From Hofstenia miamia (lineage: Eukaryota > Xenacoelomorpha > Acoela): 64,000 nucleotides of DNA. The stretch lies in contig SCFE01000015.1 in NCBI GenBank assembly GCA_004352715.1, forward strand, positions 1,577,844 through 1,641,843. The letters are read 5' to 3'. The notes under the pieces were generated by a model that saw nothing but the letters and a program-made list of their open reading frames with translations, was not told the origin of the DNA and searched no databases. A program made the position numbers and the translations under genes. Position 1 is the stretch's first letter, and each line of letters starts with the position of its first letter. Positions 31,540 to 45,800 of this stretch are shown here, one piece after another.

Positions 31540-34500
31540 ACTCGGTGTTTACTTCCGTTAATTCCTTCGCCGTGGAGTAACAAATGGTAACTTCATATTC
31601 TTCAATGATATTCTAGTACTATAGAGAAACATTTCCTCGTTTTGCACACATTTCATTACTATATTTAAATACATTTTCATTCTATAATTCATTTTTAACT
31701 ACGATTATGTATTCTCAAAATCACTTATTATTAAGCAAAGCTGAGATTTTTTGTGGTACATTTTGAATAACCTACTCATATGCTTCTATCAATACATATG
31801 CATATCCATGTTATAAAATATATAAATAATGTGTTTCATTCAGATGTTAAAATTTGTGTTATATGTGATTTTACACGAGGCATGATTTTTCATTACCATG
31901 TGTAAATTTATTTTAATGAATGTTAAAATGTGTATACACACACACACATATATATATNNNNNNNNNNNNNNNNNNNNNNNNNNNNNNNNNNNNNNNNNNN
32001 NNNNNNNNNNNNNNNNNNNNNNNNNNNNNNNNNNNNNNNNNNNNNNNNNNNNNNNNNNNNNNNNNNNNNNNNNNNNNNNNNNNNNNNNNTATATATATAT
32101 ATATATAAATCAATAAAATTCACTAAGAAGAAGATAATAATCAACTGAATTTCCTAGATGTTTGCATAACAATGTCCGGTTTTATTAAATCATGGCTTCA
32201 AAAACCAACTAATACAAACTTATGCATGCCAGATAACTCACACAGTCATTTAAAATACGTTTTCAACAATACTTAACATCCTTCAAAGAACTTATAGAAC
32301 TTGTTCAACATCAACATAAAGCATAAGAAAGTACTTTTTTGAAATAATAGTTCAACTTCAAAATTCAAATATAGCAGAATCAATAGCAATTAAAGAACAT
32401 CTAAATAGAAATCAAAATTTAATGACCAATCAAATCAATAATGAACTTTTCGAATTTTAATTTGAAAAATATTATATTACCGCATTTAATTTTATTCGCG
32501 TTAAGTTGTGAAACGAGTTGTTAAATTTACGTTTTGTTTTCTATTTTGTTATATATATATATATATATATATATACATACATACATACACTGATATGCAT
32601 GTCTATGTCTATTTTATATAATGGTTCAAAATCAATATCCTGTATCCTGTTCTGAATTTAATATCCTGTCTTGATAGTAAATTATTTGCTAAATGCAATA
32701 GGTAAGCGATATTTCATTTTCAAAAAATTGGTTTAACTTTTAACCATCATGGTTCCATTTATATTTTCATCTAACTCGAATTGTTTTGCTGTCCTATGAT
32801 TTTTCCAAGTAAATGATAAACTTGTGCTTAGCTCTTAGGGATGAAAAATGTTGGTCCAAATCCACCCATTTAAATTAATACCAACAATTCAGAGAACTTT
32901 AGGTCCATTTTTATCATGATTCCTAAAAAAGTTTCTTAAGTTTTTGGGTTTGCTAGACCAAAATTGGATGTGTAAAGACCTTATAGTAACAACTATGCAC
33001 TGAAATTGGAAAACCACGAATGAGTTTTAGCATTGCCAATGCTACAAATATAAAACTTTAAAACTAAATTTTTTAAAGCACATTGTTTATAAACTTCATA
33101 ATATTCACTACACTTGGGTTGATTTGCATGCAACGTTGAGCAAAAGTAATTTTTTTATTTCAGCCCATCTTTCCAATACCTCAGCCTAAGTCTTGCTAAG
33201 TCGCACCAGTCATGGTCCTCTCAAATCCATCGCTGGTATTGTTGAGTCCAATCATTATTGATGATATATACAAAGGAATATTTTAACCCAATTTCTACTA
33301 GTTGAATTTAAAACTTTATTATTTAAACAAACATTGACAATTGCCATTATAATATAACCCAAGCTATGCAAATATAAAATTTACATTTTTGTCACGCAAT
33401 TAATAGAAATCATTATTTTAATAAATAATACAGTGTATTATATAATTTTAATGTAATCAAGTTATCTTCACAATTATTTACAATATCCTGTTTTTAGAAG
33501 GATATCCTGTCACATTATAATCTACTGTTCTAATTCGGATATCCTTATTCACATTAATAATTTTAAGCTTATTTTTGGATGCATAGATATTTTTGTATAC
33601 GCATATGTTAAGTCCATCATCATTTTTTAAAAATTCATTTTTGTTTTATATATTAAAAGATTTGTTGGTATATGTTTGCAATTTAGTTCGTCTCTATATA
33701 CATTTTTTGCACAAATACAATTTAGTATGCTGCCGTTTTATGACGAAGTAGTTTATTTAGTATTTTTGTTGGAATTTGTTACTCAAAAACTATTAATAAA
33801 ATGACAACTTTTCACAAAGTCACTGGGGGTATTGTAGGTACTGTGACATGTGTAAAGTTCCCCTTCATCACAGGTTTGTTCTCCTTGCTTTCCATGAAAA
33901 GAATTAATTAATTAAGTAACCACAATGAAGTGATATTCCAATTTTGAGTATCCTAATATGAAGTTTTTTTCAACACACTAATATATAATATAATGTTAAA
34001 ACATTAACATATTATGAGCTTGAATTAGGTATAAAAAATTTTTTTTTGAAGAATTCAAATTACTGATAAGATGTTAATTAAAAGTTCAATCCAAAATTTA
34101 TGGCATTGTCATATGTATCCTTCTTTAGTACAATTACATAAAGGCCTACGTTTGGTTTATATTGAATGCAATCCATTGTGTGAGACCATTAAGCTTAGAT
34201 TTATGTTCTGTGAAAGTTCGTACGTGTACATGTACATTATTAATTGAAGCAAAATGTATTTCGAAAATCTGCCTAGAATGTTAGAAAAAACAATTAGAGA
34301 TCAGTTAAGTATTCAACTAAATATTAACAATCAAGGTATAAATATGGGAGCGAGACCTTTTGGGGCGACCATTTTAAATACATACATATATTTATCCTGC
34401 CCACGAAGAGTTAAGTAGCAGTAACGGGAAGTTTTGGCAGAACTAGTATGAGGGATTTGATAGATCTTGCTTTAACAATAACTCTACATTCTCATTGAGT

Positions 34501-36358
34501 AAACGAAATCTGATATTGTAACATTTGAAAAGGCTTTTTATGATAATTTAAAAAGCCTTAATAATTGTAGTGTGCTAATTACGCAATAAGGATATTGATT
34601 GCTACCAATAAGGAAAAAATAATTCATTGTTAACTATCAAGAAATATGATTTCAAAGCTCAAAATATTATTTCATGAAATGAAATATTAGTTTTTATGAT
34701 AGAATGTCAAAGTAGACAAAAATCTTTTCAAAATCATGATTTTTGAAGAAATGTTTACCCCTGTAGGATTGGCAATATCCTCATTTTTAAACAAAATCAA
34801 CCAATTACTTTGTAACCTACGACATCAAATTTTCTGTTTTTTCATGTGTGTTTGAGAAAAACCAGCGTATTTATGATGATAATAGCCTTAGACCTCTCAT
34901 TGCTCTTCCCATATATGTATATCCCTAAGTTGACTCCCAGCAATGATGGGTATACTAGTTGCAAGTCTTGGGCCACAATAATGTTCAATACCCAAAGTTA
35001 ACCCCAAGACCAAATGGTGTACATTTTATGATGTCATTCTAGCCATAAAATATATTCAATATACGCGTTAACATCCTGGCTACTATGTCTTGATCAGAGG
35101 GAATGATTTCAACGGATGAAAACTTAATGCTAAATGAATTTTTTGCCATACTACGAGCGTTAATATTGGGTTTTTAAGGATATGCGGTTTTTTTATTACG
35201 ATGTGTTAATTGGCATCTAAAGCAGTAATATTGTTAAAAATCACATTTATATATAGATATATATATATATATATATATATCCATCAAATTGGGGTGCAAA
35301 AACGATTCAATTTTTGAGTTGTAAACAACTTTCTGGTCACACCAGAATTGTCAAAATTTGTGACTAATGATGAATGTTCAATAATATACCTATATGATTA
35401 TTATTATAAGTTACTAAATGTATAAGTCTATAGGAAAGGCAGGTGTTAACATTAATTCAATTTCAAATTAATTATCGATTTACTAAAAGCTTTATCCGAC
35501 TCGGAGTAACCTCCAAATTTTATTTGGTGCATTGTACTATTAATCTCTGTGGTAAGCAATTGAAATACAGCCAAAATACCGATTCGGACAAGGTATGCAA
35601 ATTGATTATTGAAACACTTTTCTGTGCGTATTAATCTTTTATGAGACACAGTTCTTATGTTTGGATTCAATGAGTCACTTAAGCATATCTCAAGTTAAAT
35701 TAAGTATTTTTATATTTATTTTAATCTTCAATCACCGTATCTTTAGTTTTTTTACAAATTCATATCTTACTTGTAATATTAGTTTTTAAAGAGTGATCTT
35801 CAAGCTTAGGCCTACAAGGATATTAATTATTAATCTTAAAATATGCCCACCTATTATTGACGGAGGTATATGCGCCGATCACATTAATGGTGGCGTTATT
35901 GGCTAATGCCTATTTTATAAAGTTATATGATTCTCTTGTTTTGTAACAGTGAGACTTTATTTTGATCAATAAACATCAACACATTTAATCCCAGCATAAA
36001 CAAAGGTAATTCTATATTTCAACTTCACCAGCAAATTTGACATGGTCCAAAATCAAATTATTCAAATGCGGATAGAATTATTCGAAATAACAACTCACAA
36101 TATAATTAAGTCTATAAACTAAAACCATTAAGTTAATTGAATACGATAAATATAAAATCCTAAAATTTTTTTTTAATGCATTCAAAAATATCTGTAAACA
36201 AACCTTTTGTAATTGTCATTTTATATAATTGCAAATATAGATATTGGAGTCATCTGGTTGGAGTAATGACCTTGTGGAGTTGAAAGCAATTAATGTTTTG
36301 ATAAACAATTAATAGTAAAGCGCGGATTTCTCAAGAATACTAAGTTTAATTTAATTTA

Positions 36359-36392
<34 letters not shown>

Positions 36393-36460
36393 CAAATATT
36401 TTATTAAGCAACACACAAGTATCTTTTATGAGAAACGGTGAGAGCAAGTGGAACCTTAAA
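31540..36460. other. Intergenic AT-rich sequence with microsatellites and a gap
   Basis: Holds a (CA)n/(TA)n array with a 132-N gap (N 31958-32089), TA arrays at about 32549-32574, 35260-35280 and 36361-36391, and an (ATAC)n run at about 32575-32590. Short frames (for example 35443-35634 on plus and its minus shadow) have no recognisable domain. No gene can be supported. Confidence 0.6.
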
Positions 36461-36468
36461 ATCTATAT

Positions 36469-39134
36469 TCAAGCGTTCCATTGGTTTTGTCGTTTTATGA
36501 GAGAAGTATCTTTAGGTTTAAAAAACTGAGGTTTCAACTCAGCAAAAAGGCGGCAGTTAAAACAATCTTTTAACATCCTCAGTTGAAATTGGCAAATTCT
36601 TAGATCTGATGAAATGCAACATTCTTGTAATGCCAGGATGGCACAAACCAGCGTGAATTTCAGATAAATTTGACGTAGTAATAGATGCACAAAATACTCG
36701 AGTAAGAAGCATCAGTAGCAACATTGTCTTTGCCAGGGCAATACATAATATCGTATGAAAACGATGCTAATTCCATTCGCCAACACTGTATCTTGTTGTT
36801 TTTAATCTTTCTACGTTTCCTCCTAGTAAGAAAATGATTCCACTTTCTAACAGCCGCAATTATTGCAGTGGCTTCCTTCTCAACTGCTGGATAATGTAAT
36901 TCACCAGCAGATAATTTGTGTGACAAAGGCAGCAGGTCTTCCACCTTGATTAAGTGTCGCAGAAATAGCAACGTCAGAAGAATCACATTCAACTACAAAA
37001 GGTAGTGATTCGTGGATATTTCCCAAACTAGCCTTTTCAAGCTCGTTCTTTAAAGCATTAAAAGCATTTAGAGCAGATTCATTGAGTGGAAATGTGTCCG
37101 CTTCAGCTAGTGGTTTTATTTTCTTTGAAAATTGATAAATCCATTTTGCATAAGCAAAAAGGCCAATAAGAGTTCTCCGAAGTGATTGCAAATTGGTAGG
37201 TGCAGCAAGCTCCCTTAATACTGCGAATCTTTCTGAGTCCGGTTTTATAATTCCATTTCCAATACCGTGACAAAGTATTTTAATCATCTTTTCAGAACTA
37301 ATGATCTTTGATTCATTTAGTTCTAAATTTCGTTGTTTGCAAGATTCAAGGAATTTTGCTACATTTATGTCATGCTCTGACTGATCCATTCCACCAATAG
37401 AGACATTATCGAGGTAAGGGTGAGTGTTCTTCAAATTATCTTCATCAACCACCATATCGATCATCCTTTGAAAAGCGCCACTCCATTTCTTACTCCAAAT
37501 GGCATACGCCGAAATTGATACAATCTTCCATCTGCTTGAAAAGCAGTAAGCTTTTGTCTTCTGCAGGCAATGGAATTTGATGATAAACACGTTTAAGATC
37601 AAATGTAGATAAAATTTTATACTTTGAGAGCTGGTTAACCATTTCATCAATTCTAGGAAATGGGTATGAATCTAACTCAGTATACTGATTTACTGTTTGA
37701 GAATAATCAATACATAATTGTTTCTTGTGATGATGAAACTCATCTTTTGCTATCACCACTTGTGCACGCCACGGTGATATACTCGGCTCTATAACTCCAT
37801 CAGACAGCAGTTTCTGAATTTCTTGATTCATGAAATCTTTATCTTCACTATTAAATTGTCTTGACTTTGTTGCAATTGCAAAACTGAACTTTTGGAAATA
37901 GAGTAGGATGTCTTACAGAATCTGCTGTAACAGCACAGTGAGTTTTATCACTTAGTACCACAAAATCAGCCAATGGTCCATAATATTCAAGGATAAGACG
38001 TTTGTGATTCTTTTGGAAATCCTGCCCAAAAATAACATCACTGCACAACCCTTTCAAAATCTTAAGTTTAGTTGATGGGTAACTACAGGTCTTGTGAGTA
38101 ATATCAACTATACAGAATCCAATTGTGGTAGCATTAAGGGCAATTTGGGCCATGCAGATGTCCTGACAATCTCCTTAAATTTGAATGCCTAGTTTGGAAA
38201 CTGCTTCAAATTTCAAATCAATAAAGCTGTCAGAATTTGCTGAATAAATGATAGTTGATAAAGCTGACCTTTAATAAGAATTTGTGTTGAAGCTGCTGAT
38301 AAATTTACAGAAACTGGGGTAGAGACAGCACAAAGAGTTGGGGTAAACATACCTGCCACGGTATGTCTGTTTTTAGCTCTAGACATGCATAGATTTGCAA
38401 AATGTCCCTTTTTCCACACGAATTACATTTAGAATCTTTAGCACGACATTTATTTCGATTGTGGAAAGAATCGCCACAAAAATAACAGTTCTTCGACAAG
38501 GTAGAAGTAGTAGCCGCAGGAGTAGATTGATTTTCAATCATTACTTGATGATCTCTATGTTCCGCAGTTGATTCTGTTACAGGAACAGCGGCTGCTGCAG
38601 CAACATGCACTGAGGAAATTCCATAACCTTCACTGTTCTTTTGACCAATATCCAATGCCTTAGCTTGATCATATGCAGTTTGCAAACTTAGTGTAACATT
38701 TTTGCTGACGTACAAGAATTGAACTCATACCAATTATAAAATAGTCTCGAATTAGTTCTTCACGATATTCTTCTGCGGTTATTGGCCTTAGATTACAATC
38801 TTTGCCGAGAAGACGGAGGAATTGAAGGAACTTATCAATTGACTCCAGGCTGCTGTTGTCTGGTAGCTAGTAAATGTCTCGCAATTATTTCATTTGGAGG
38901 CTTCACATAAAATTTATTAAGCAAAGAAACAGCGTCATCAAATGAGACAGCATCCTCGATAATTTCAAAAATATTTGCAGATGAATAGTTTTCTAGTGTC
39001 CTTGCTTATCCGGAGCTCTTGCACCACATTCCTCAATAAAATTATTGAAGCTACGCAACCAATGTTTCTATTCCTTGGCGGCATTTTGAGAGTTTGGATC
39101 TATATCCAGACGAGATGGTTTGAGTAGCGATTCC
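36469..39134 (-). pseudogene. Degenerate Gypsy-type LTR retrotransposon internal region (gag-pol)
   Basis: Minus-strand order is gag (start near 39134, with KEWKHWLRSFNNFIEE), two zinc knuckles (CYFCGDSFHNRNKC near 38480, then GHFANLC after a frameshift), a protease-region segment with LCSDVIFGQDFQK (38150-37860), reverse transcriptase with GVIEPSISPWRAQVV and QLCIDYSQ, the catalytic-site segment PYLDNVSIGG (YLDN at about 37405-37416), RNase H with VVECDSSDVAI and GELHYPAVEKEATAI, and an integrase zinc region with FNCRLFAELKPQF. The integrase core and 3' LTR are absent; homology stops at about 36469. I could not define a 5' LTR. Several frameshifts split the polyprotein. YLDN replaces the usual Y(V/L)DD, as I recall in one branch of Gypsy elements. 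Confidence 0.85.
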
Positions 39135-39139
39135 ATGAT

Positions 39140-39947
39140 GTTATATTGAATTAAATTGATGTAAAAAGCGTAGAGAAAATACCGCAGAAATAATAGCTTT
39201 AATTCACTATAGCATAACTAAAAAAATTGTGGGAATTTACAAATATTTAAAACGATAATTATACCATGCAACATAAATTAATTAGTCCAAATCACACAAC
39301 ACGAATAACAAGCTATTATCAATTACACACAAGAACAAAGTTAAATATAGTTCACTGAATAAATTAATAAACATTTAAGTGATTTATAGGAATTAGATAT
39401 TATCAGGATGCTAATAAGCGTTTGTAATTGACCAATTCAGGCTGAAAATAAGTGAGAAAAGGATTTAAACATTTGTCTAGCTTTGAAATATGAAATTTTA
39501 AACTAATCAAAATGATACATTCAATTCAATTAGTTAGTTCATTGGTGTATGCAATAGTTTGCAAAATAGAAAGCTATTGAATTCAATGCATGACCGATCC
39601 TGCCAACACTAATAAAGCCTGGCAGGTGGTGATTAATATTTGATTTTGTTACAAAACGGCACTACAATGTGCTTTACAAAAAAATGCTGCGTTTACAAAT
39701 ATTTAGCGATCTAAAAACAATAGTCATTCAAATTTACCTCGAAATTCTCAAACATCAACTTATGTTAAATTTTTAAAAATTTTCTTTTTCCTCTATTCTC
39801 ACCTTTGATAATAATCGTCTAAAATGTTGATTACTATAAAAGCAATGGTTTTCTCTTAGTACGCGCATTACGCCCATGATGTTGATTAGTTTATTCATTA
39901 ATACTTGAATACATTGTCAAGTACATTTTTCTTCTATTGTAATTTCT
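39140..39947. other. AT-rich sequence between the Gypsy remnant and SLC27A gene 2
   Basis: This would be the position of the Gypsy 5' leader and LTR (minus strand), but only one copy is visible, so no LTR can be defined. It also contains the upstream region of SLC27A gene 2. No reading frame is recognised. Confidence 0.5.
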
Positions 39948-39957
39948 GCCTTTTTAG
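39948..39957 (+). promoter_or_regulatory. 3' splice acceptor directly abutting the start codon of SLC27A gene 2
   Basis: A pyrimidine-rich tract, TTTCTGCCTTTTTAG, ends at 39957 immediately before ATG. It is the best acceptor of the three equivalents, which supports a spliced leader or a 5' UTR intron. Confidence 0.6.
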
Positions 39958-42824
39958 ATGTCTACATCCAAATTGCTGCTTGCATTTACAGCCGCTGCGT
40001 CCTGTTACATGTTTATCTACCAATCTAGGTTCATTTGGATGGTTTTCATAATTGGACTGTTCTCCCATTACAACTATTGCTGCAAAATGTTTCGGATAAT
40101 TCAAAGAGATTTCGATCTAGCCATCAAAGGAATTTTAATAACTATTAAATTGTATCATTTTCAAATTGCCAACTTCACAGTGTATGGTGAGTTTTTGAAA
40201 CAAGTGCAGAAGCACCCGCAGAAGAACATGATAATATTTGAACATAAGTACTTTTGGACATTTTCCGATGTTAAGCAATACACGGACGCAATTGCCAGTT
40301 ACTTTCATTCATGTTCACTGAAGAAGGGAGACGTCGTTGCTGTGTACATGGAGAATGTTCCTGAATCACTTATGGTTTGGTTAGGACTCTCAAAGTTAGG
40401 GGTTATTGGTTCGCTGATAAATTATAATCATAAGTCTGCTATTCTGACTCATTCGATCAACATTTCTGATGCCAAGTACATTATTTGCAGTCCAGCACTT
40501 GCAACTAATTTACACGATGTTCAACATGAATTGAATAAAGATGTGAATATATTAGTTTTAAGAAGCAAAGCTGAAAGCAGTCATCTGGTCACTCAATATC
40601 CAGACCTTATTCTACCAGATAATCCCATTTGTCTCCCAAATATATCCAACTATAATGATATTCTTATGTTCATTTATACATCCGGCACTACCGGTATGCC
40701 AAAAGCAGCTCGAATGACGAACCAAAAATACATTCAATATGCCTACACTTTTCCACACATGATTGGCATTCAATCGAGTGACATAGTTTGGGCACCACTA
40801 CCCATTTATCACACAAATGCGGCAATAAATGGATTTGGCATCAGTATTGTGAAGGGTAGTGGGTTTGCATTCAATAAAAAATTTTCAGCATCATCGTTTT
40901 CTAAGGATCTCACTTTATCCAATGTCACAGTATGCCAGTATCTTGGTGAGATATGTCGCTATGCCCTAGCAGCAAAAGGTATCTATCATTTTAATAGCAG
41001 AGTTAAAACATCTATGCTATAGCTACATATATATCATGTTTCGCACTTAATCGAAATTGTTAAGATATGCATCACATTGAATGCAATAGTGCTGGTGTAT
41101 TTTATAATTAAAAACGTATATGTAAGTAACCGTCTGCCGCCTATTTTCATTTCAAGGCACAAATCGCTTTGTCGAAATTTACAAACAATTTTTTCCAAGC
41201 CTATTAACTTGAGAATGCTGGAACTTGGACACATGTATGGATAAGTGTGCTTTCCTGCTATCGTGAAGATTTGTGATAAAATTTTTCCCGCGTTTCAAAT
41301 ACATGAGCCTATTAATTTATTTTTAATTTGAAAATCCGGTTTTTGAAAAATATTCAGTCTTCCCATACCTATTGTTCAGATAACAAACATGTCTAAAGCA
41401 CATTGCAGCAACTACTTTGTTTTCTGTCGTGTCCCGTACGGGGGTACGGGGGCGCTGTACGCAAAGCCAGACGTTTCTCTATTCAGTAGTGTTCTCAGAT
41501 TTTGGGTATCCATGTAATTTAGTGATTTGTGAGTGCTTAAAAATTATTATAGAAACCATCACAAATTATAAAAATGCTTTTGTAGTTTAGGGTTAATAAA
41601 AAACAAATAGCATTGCAAATTGGGGAAGCTTTTAATTTCTCAACTTAAAATGAGCTTGTGTATTGATTTTTCCAAAAAAATGCACTAAAATATTTTTTAT
41701 AGAAAAATGCATCTTTTTTTCTTACAAATAATATTTAAAAACTATAGACATAAGTTTACTAATTTGTTTACTTGCTAAACTTACTAAATCAAATATAGAA
41801 AATTTTTACTATTCTGTAATATTCATGCAGTAAATGTTAATGTAATACACTTTTCTTAGTATTAACTACTTTTCAAACATATTTAAATTACTATGATAAC
41901 ATATTACTTGAAATATGTTTAGAGAGTGAATACGATCGTAAACACAAAGTGAGATTGATGATGGGTGCTGGACTAAGATCTGAAATTTGGAAGCAATTTC
42001 AAGACAGATTTGCAGTTCCAAGGATTGTGGAAACATATGGTTCTACAGAAGGGAATGTTGCCTTCATCAATTTAGTTGGAAAATCTGGATCAATAGGATA
42101 TTTCAATAGCCTTACCTACTACTTCTTGAAATTGGCAATTGTCAAAGTCAATGATAGTGGGGAAATCATTCGAGATAACAAAGGGAGATGCATAAATTGT
42201 AAGGCTCATGAACCTGGTATGGTGATCGGCCTCATCAATAAACATGAACCTTTGCGGAAGTTTGCTGGTTACCATGGAAGTGAAGAGCAAACATCCAAAA
42301 AGATTTTACAAAATGTGTTCAAAGAAAATGATAAATATTTTAACTCAGGGGATGTGGTGCAGTTTGACGATGAAGGATTTGTCTATTTCCTTGATCGGTC
42401 AGGTGACACTTTCAGATTCAAAGGAGAAAATGTTTCCACTTTTGAGGTTGAATCTGTTCTATCCAATGCTGTACATCAGAAAGATCTCGTGGTGTATGGT
42501 GTTTCTATACCTCATGTTGATGGTTGTGCTGGAATGGTTTGCATTGCCATAGATGATCTCGAATTTAATTTAGGATTTTTTACAGAATACCTTTTGAAAA
42601 ATCTTCCTTCGTACGCTAGACCTGTTTTTATCAGATTGGTACAATCCTTGGAAGATCAAGTAACCAGTACTTTTAAGTATAAAAAAACTACTCTACGCAG
42701 AGATGCCTTTAATGTAAATCTGATTAAAGACAAATTGTATTATTTTAGTAGCCTTTCTAATACCTTTAAAGAATTAGACTGTACTGCTTATAAAGCGATT
42801 TGTGCAGGTGAAATACGTTTCTAA
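39958..42824 (+). CDS. SLC27A-family fatty acid transport protein / very-long-chain acyl-CoA synthetase, gene 2
   Basis: Exon 1 is 39958-40978 and exon 2 is 41923-42824; the 944-bp intron is phase 1 at the same codon as in its neighbours. The product is 640 residues, with an N-terminal membrane anchor (about 5-37), YTSGTTGMPKAA (240-251), YLGEICRY, YGSTEG (379-384) and YFLDRSGDTFRFKGENVSTFEVE (495-517). Expected role is membrane-bound fatty acyl-CoA synthesis and uptake. Bases 40157-41347 are almost identical to 47361-48550 of gene 3, and 41915-42451 to 51131-51667, while the first 199 bp, the intron core and the last 370 bp differ clearly. Such a mosaic points to gene conversion or misassembly. 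ATTAAA at 42848-42853 may be the polyadenylation signal. Confidence 0.94.
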
Positions 42825-42847
42825 GTTTTGTTTTCAATTATTTTGGT

Positions 42848-42853
42848 ATTAAA
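42848..42853 (+). terminator. ATTAAA, possible polyadenylation signal of SLC27A gene 2
   Basis: A variant hexamer lies 23 bp after the stop codon. It is very close to the stop, and such hexamers are frequent by chance in this base composition. Confidence 0.35.
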
Positions 42854-42859
42854 TTACTT

Positions 42860-45800
42860 TTTAAACAGTTGTTCTTCTAGTGTAGTAAACTTTCATTTTT
42901 CTAATTACATTGTACAAATTTCGTAAAGAATGGAAAGTAGCAATGATGGAGACCTATAGATTTTTATGTTTATTTAACCTACGTTAAAATATGTTTATGC
43001 TTAGCGTCAGTTCTGAAGTTGAACGACGTATTTCCGATAGTTCAGTGCTAAATTGATTCTACCACAATTAATAGGTATTATTTTCTTTTTTATAAGTTTT
43101 CTGTTGTTGAAACGTGGACATTTGGCTTTATCTTCAGTATTAAAGAACAGAATTCATATTCAAAAGTATCACTAAGCTAAAAAATAAGGGCCACGTAGAA
43201 GTATTTACATATAGAATGGCATGAGGATATATATTTAACCATACCAACATCAACAATTATTCCAATAATCCTTTTGAATATATGTTCAATTGCATGAGAT
43301 TGCACTTCTAGCATACGTGCAAATTTCGTGAAACATATAGTATTCTTGGATCTAAAACCTTCAATATCCTGAAATTTTAAATTTTTGAAATTTAAACAAT
43401 TGGCTAAGTTTGACTGTTAATAGCGTCACAGAAGAAAGAGCAGGCATTAGTGCTTTGCTATCAAATTATAATCTAAGTTGTGGTATTATTTTATATACCT
43501 TAAAGCTGCGCAAATTCAAAGGTTGTCATGCCGTAGTAAATGTTGTTTTCAATATATAACGGTCAATATTATCAAGGACAATTAAATAAAACATGTTTTA
43601 TTTGATTAAAATTGATTAAGCGAATTTCAGATTCTAGCTTTTTAAATACAATTTGAAAAATTTGGTAATCTTGGCTTAACATGCATTGTAGACTGTAAAG
43701 CTCAAACCTAAAATTTGATAAAATCAAGCTTAGCATTTGTGGCACATGTCAATTTTAGAAATTTCTTGTAATAACCTCATGAAGAATATTGATTGATCCA
43801 TCCGAATATGCGTTTTTTTACGCAATGAGGTTATATGTATAGAAAACATTACAATTGGTTGTTCTATTATAGAAAGAATTTATAGATTAACGCATGCTTG
43901 GTCAGTATAAATACAAATTGTTATTTTGAACTTGTCAGTTATAAACTAGCAATATCTCTTTAAATAGTGTCGAAAGCATAAGAACTCATGGAAAAATAGG
44001 TCTCCAAAGATGATCTACTAATTTAAGAAGCCGCATATTGCAAAAGTTTGAATTTGGACATGGTAGCAGACCCACATTTGATAAATTCAAAACACATAGT
44101 AAATTTTAATATATATATAACATGTACATTGTGCTAGTCCATTAGTTAATAGCCAGAGGGCAATACGGTGCCGAATGTGTCAGTTGAAACATTCAAAAAG
44201 AAATTCGCAATTTGTAATTTCAAAAGTTTTAATTACCCAAAGAGCATAGAAATTAAATTTATAATGTTTTATGTTGTGAAACAGAGCTAAAAGAGCTCTT
44301 TAAAATGCAGAAAACGGCTGAAGAATCCAACCAGAAATCACAGAGCAGCGGTTGTCTATATGTTATATAAGTCTCTAAGAACACAAAGCCATCTTTGTAC
44401 CAGAGAAAGCCTTATATCCCAAACTTCAGATCGAAAGTTGCAGTAAAATATAAATCAATAATATTTGCACGGGCAAGGGTATACGGACATCTGCTTCAGT
44501 AGTACGTGCACGGACTGGGCAAGCAGGCTCTGAGCTTAGCATGATTTTAGTTCTTAAAGCTATTTGTTTGAAATATGTCAGAGAGTTCAACTAAAGTATT
44601 TGGACCCAACGTAAACCAAGTTCTATTGGACCCAACCCAATGATGTGTCAAAATGTTACCTACATATTACCCAACTAAAAATGGTTTCATATGGCTTCAT
44701 AGAACATATCCATAAGCACGTTTGAAAAAAAAACACCTAAATTGAAGATTAAAAATAGACAAATGTAATAAGAAGTTTTTTACTGATCATTAAAAAAATA
44801 ATACTAACAATCCATAATTCTCCTGCAAGGATGAATGCATTATGCCCTTCAATGATCCAATTATAACTTACATTGGCTTGAAGTATTGACACGCCCCATT
44901 TATATAAGCTTGAATGCCTCTTTAATACTTGACCCAGCCCAAAGAAGTAACAAGAAATGTTACCTAGCTCATGCGTTAGGGTGGGTCAACCCACCCCATT
45001 TGCAGCAATCAAATGCATTAGATCTATTGATTGATGAGAACTTCCTATGTATAGTATATATCTGTGTATACGTATTTCGTGAAGTACTAAAATTCATGTA
45101 TATTAACAACAAAAATAAAAACATAGCACATATAATATTTCAACAAGCTATATATAGTAGAATTAACTGTCTTCCTTAATATCAGAGAGCTCAATTTCAC
45201 TGAAATTGTCTTATATTGTATTTTTCTGATAAAAATATCGTACTTATGTACATTATATTGTAAAGTAAGTATCTTACGTTGTGAGTTTCAGAAGATGTTC
45301 CATGTCGTGTAAATACAATTAATGTATTTTATTTTAAAAGGTCATATAAACAGTGTAGTGTTCTATTGTGATAACTAAGACCCCGTTCTGAGTTTAAGGT
45401 TAATAGTAGACCTTTTAAAGTATTTTCAAACTGCTTGATGTGCTGTCAATTATAGCTATATTATATATATAATTGGATGCACAATTGATTAATGAACTAA
45501 GAAAATGAGTTCCTAAATACCTGGACTTAATCATGACTTTGTAATTGTAAAATTAAACTTATCAGTGATGTCAATAAAAGAACTGAAACTGAAGAAGTAA
45601 CAATCTTTATTTAGAGGTTACGTTAGCAATATTTTATATATTGATAGCAACTCTGAAAGCATTACATTTGGTTTTTGATATAAACTACATTGATAGGTGT
45701 TATGGCCGCTTAAGTATGCATCGATAACAGCACACCAGCAGGTTTTCTTTTTGGGTCAAGCTATTTAAGTTAAGTAACATTTAGCTACGGGCTAGGGATA

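Noticed and set aside
41034-41234. Identical minus-strand ORF inside the introns of SLC27A genes 2 and 3 (also 48238-48507)
   Set aside because: The match is explained by the copied intron block; the peptide has no recognisable feature.
41436-41470. GC-rich GTACGGGGGTACGGGGGCGC in the gene 2 intron as a regulatory site
   Set aside because: It is a short isolated patch; no known motif or partner sequence supports a function.
44579-45010. A hAT element beginning CAGAGAGTTCAAC with GACCCAACCC words
   Set aside because: No matching right terminus and no 8-bp duplication could be found.
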